A stretch of DNA of 64,000 bases from Montifringilla adamsi (taxonomy: Eukaryota; Chordata; Aves; Passeriformes; Passeridae). Position 1 is the first letter of the stretch; every line of letters begins with the position of its first letter. A program made the translations under genes and the position numbers. The notes beneath the pieces were generated by a model that made no database searches, was not told where the DNA came from, and saw only the letters and a list, made by a program, of their open reading frames with translations. This document shows, in pieces, positions 62,701 through 64,000 of this stretch. The stretch covers positions 16,487,264-16,551,263 of the forward strand of contig JAGGNK010000002.1 in assembly GCA_017590115.1 (NCBI GenBank), given 5' to 3'.

Positions 62701-64000
62701 AGCCAAAAAATAACAATCCATTTCATACACATGAGAAGGGATGAGGTCTCTCCAGCAGCCAGTGCTGGTGGATAGGCCAGAGGGGGAACACCTAGAGAGA
62801 GGAAAGAACCAAATTAACAACTTTGGAAAAAAGAAGGAGAATTCTCCTCCTCAATTCTAACTTTGTGCTCTCTGCCCCCTGATGCATTTATTTGCAGGGC
62901 TATTTTTCTTGGAACGAGTCTTCTTGTCTGAATAAAAAATTGCTTCACTGATGAAATTACTTCACATTCCATAAAAAAATACTTAAAATTCGGAATCTCT
63001 TTAATTTTCAGAAACCTATTTTTCAAAATTTGGTCCCAGCAATGAAATGCTGATGGGTATGCCTCTCCTGATAACTAACAGAAAATACATAGCTCCATTT
63101 GGAAGTGACATGAGGAAATAAGAGACAAATTCCTTTATCAGGCCAGAGATGCAACAATTCTGCCTTCCTGGTGTTGCTTTGGTTGGTCTGACTCTTGGAA
63201 AGAGAGAATGGTTGGATCTGCCCATATTTTGCAACTACATTCAGTACCACTCTTTCATTTTTGAGTTTTTTGTCAACATATCCCATCTCATTCTTTGAAA
63301 AGACAGGTTGTTTTTGTGGTGTCTTTGCAAAGAGCATCTCACAGAGTTGGCAAAGAATTTAAATCTCTTATCTTGTTTTCAACTGTAACTTTGATGCTTC
63401 AAGGGGAAATTTTAAAAGGATATTTAATTATAACTATTTCAGGAAACCTGATGAAAATGAAATACAAAAGATAAGGGCTTTTTGCATTTTATAAAGAAAA
63501 CGTCCAGTTAAGATGAGGAAAAGTGCTTTCCTTTGTACATTTGATAATAAAATAACCTTTCCCTCTTTCATTAGTAAACCTTGGCAGGGTACTTTTTCTT
63601 AACACTTTTTAACCTTAAATTTTTTATGAAAAGGATTTTATAAATGTCATGGGCAGTTCAGACCAGCTGACAGCAGGAATAATGAGGGATGGGTGCTGTA
63701 GAGGAGCTGCTGCATTCTGCACTGCTGGTGCATCTTTGGGATGACCTGTGGCTCTGCCGTGGAGTTCTGCCTCTCCAAAACACAAGACAACAAAAGAAAG
63801 TGTTATTTTTAATTTAAAATCCCTCTTCAGAGCACTGACCAGTACAAATACAAAAAGGCTGGCTGGTGACCTGAGGATGTGCTGCAGAGCTAATCTGTCA
63901 CCAGCAGAGATGAACAAAGCAATCAGAGGACCACAAGCAAAAAATTATATCCTCTGCTTTGTCCACAGCTGCAGACACAGCAGCAGCTGCCCCTAATAGA
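56754..64000. other. A+T-rich unique noncoding sequence
   Basis: No gene, RNA gene or repeat family is recognised. Open frames are 60-104 codons on both strands. One at 61575-61835 (+, 86 codons) looks membrane-like (LLIQLSVCDVLAILVIHTL), but nothing else of a receptor is present. An isolated TTTGGCGGGA word lies at 59241-59250. Confidence 0.55.

Noticed and set aside
1..64000. CRISPR array, bacterial operon or prophage.
   Set aside because: No regularly spaced palindromic repeats with unique spacers. The 53.2 kb array is contiguous tandem units, and composition, repeats and lack of dense coding indicate vertebrate DNA.

Overview
This window looks like avian, probably songbird (passerine), nuclear DNA. 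It is a gene-free intergenic or intronic stretch in which I found no exon I can support. The taxonomic call rests on three truncated CR1 LINE 3' ends, whose termini carry the bird-type ATTCTRTG octamers. It is also supported by a roughly 400 bp element resembling passerine endogenous-retrovirus LTRs, and by the absence of mammalian-type SINEs. The overall base composition is A+T-rich, with scattered short GC-rich islets. This is inference from pattern recognition; no database search was possible.

Layout: 1-5040 is A+T-rich unique sequence containing a likely solo LTR on the minus strand (1558-1965). 5041-5720 is a GC-rich, CpG-poor islet. 5721-13400 is unique DNA with an uninterrupted T67 run (6502-6568), ending in an A/C tract block (13221-13400). 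13401-26640 is unique DNA carrying several short two-copy tandem duplications, a 98 bp tandem duplication (25053-25248) and one copy each of a diverged dispersed repeat (about 19641-19712 and 24532-24603). 26646-26998 is a minus-strand CR1. 26999-37316 holds a diverged repeat pair near 29.0 and 29.5 kb, a G18 run and a triplicated 20-21 bp unit. 37317-37920 and 40845-41217 are plus-strand CR1 fragments. 41218-53207 is unique sequence with microsatellites, a second A/C tract block (44742-44802) and a perfect-arm palindrome at 46659. 53208-53540 is a minisatellite of 14 units with a visible higher-order (trimeric) structure. The rest, to 64000, is A+T-rich unique DNA with an imperfect long hairpin at 56714-56753.

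There is no operon, gene cluster or multi-gene system. Open reading frames of 60-190 codons occur on both strands at the density expected by chance, overlap one another, and show no recognisable domain apart from CR1 reverse-transcriptase-region remnants. The most distinctive structures are the 53.2 kb higher-order minisatellite, the LTR, the dispersed repeat pairs and the 56.7 kb hairpin. I see no evidence of an undescribed biological system, and say so rather than promote a chance ORF.
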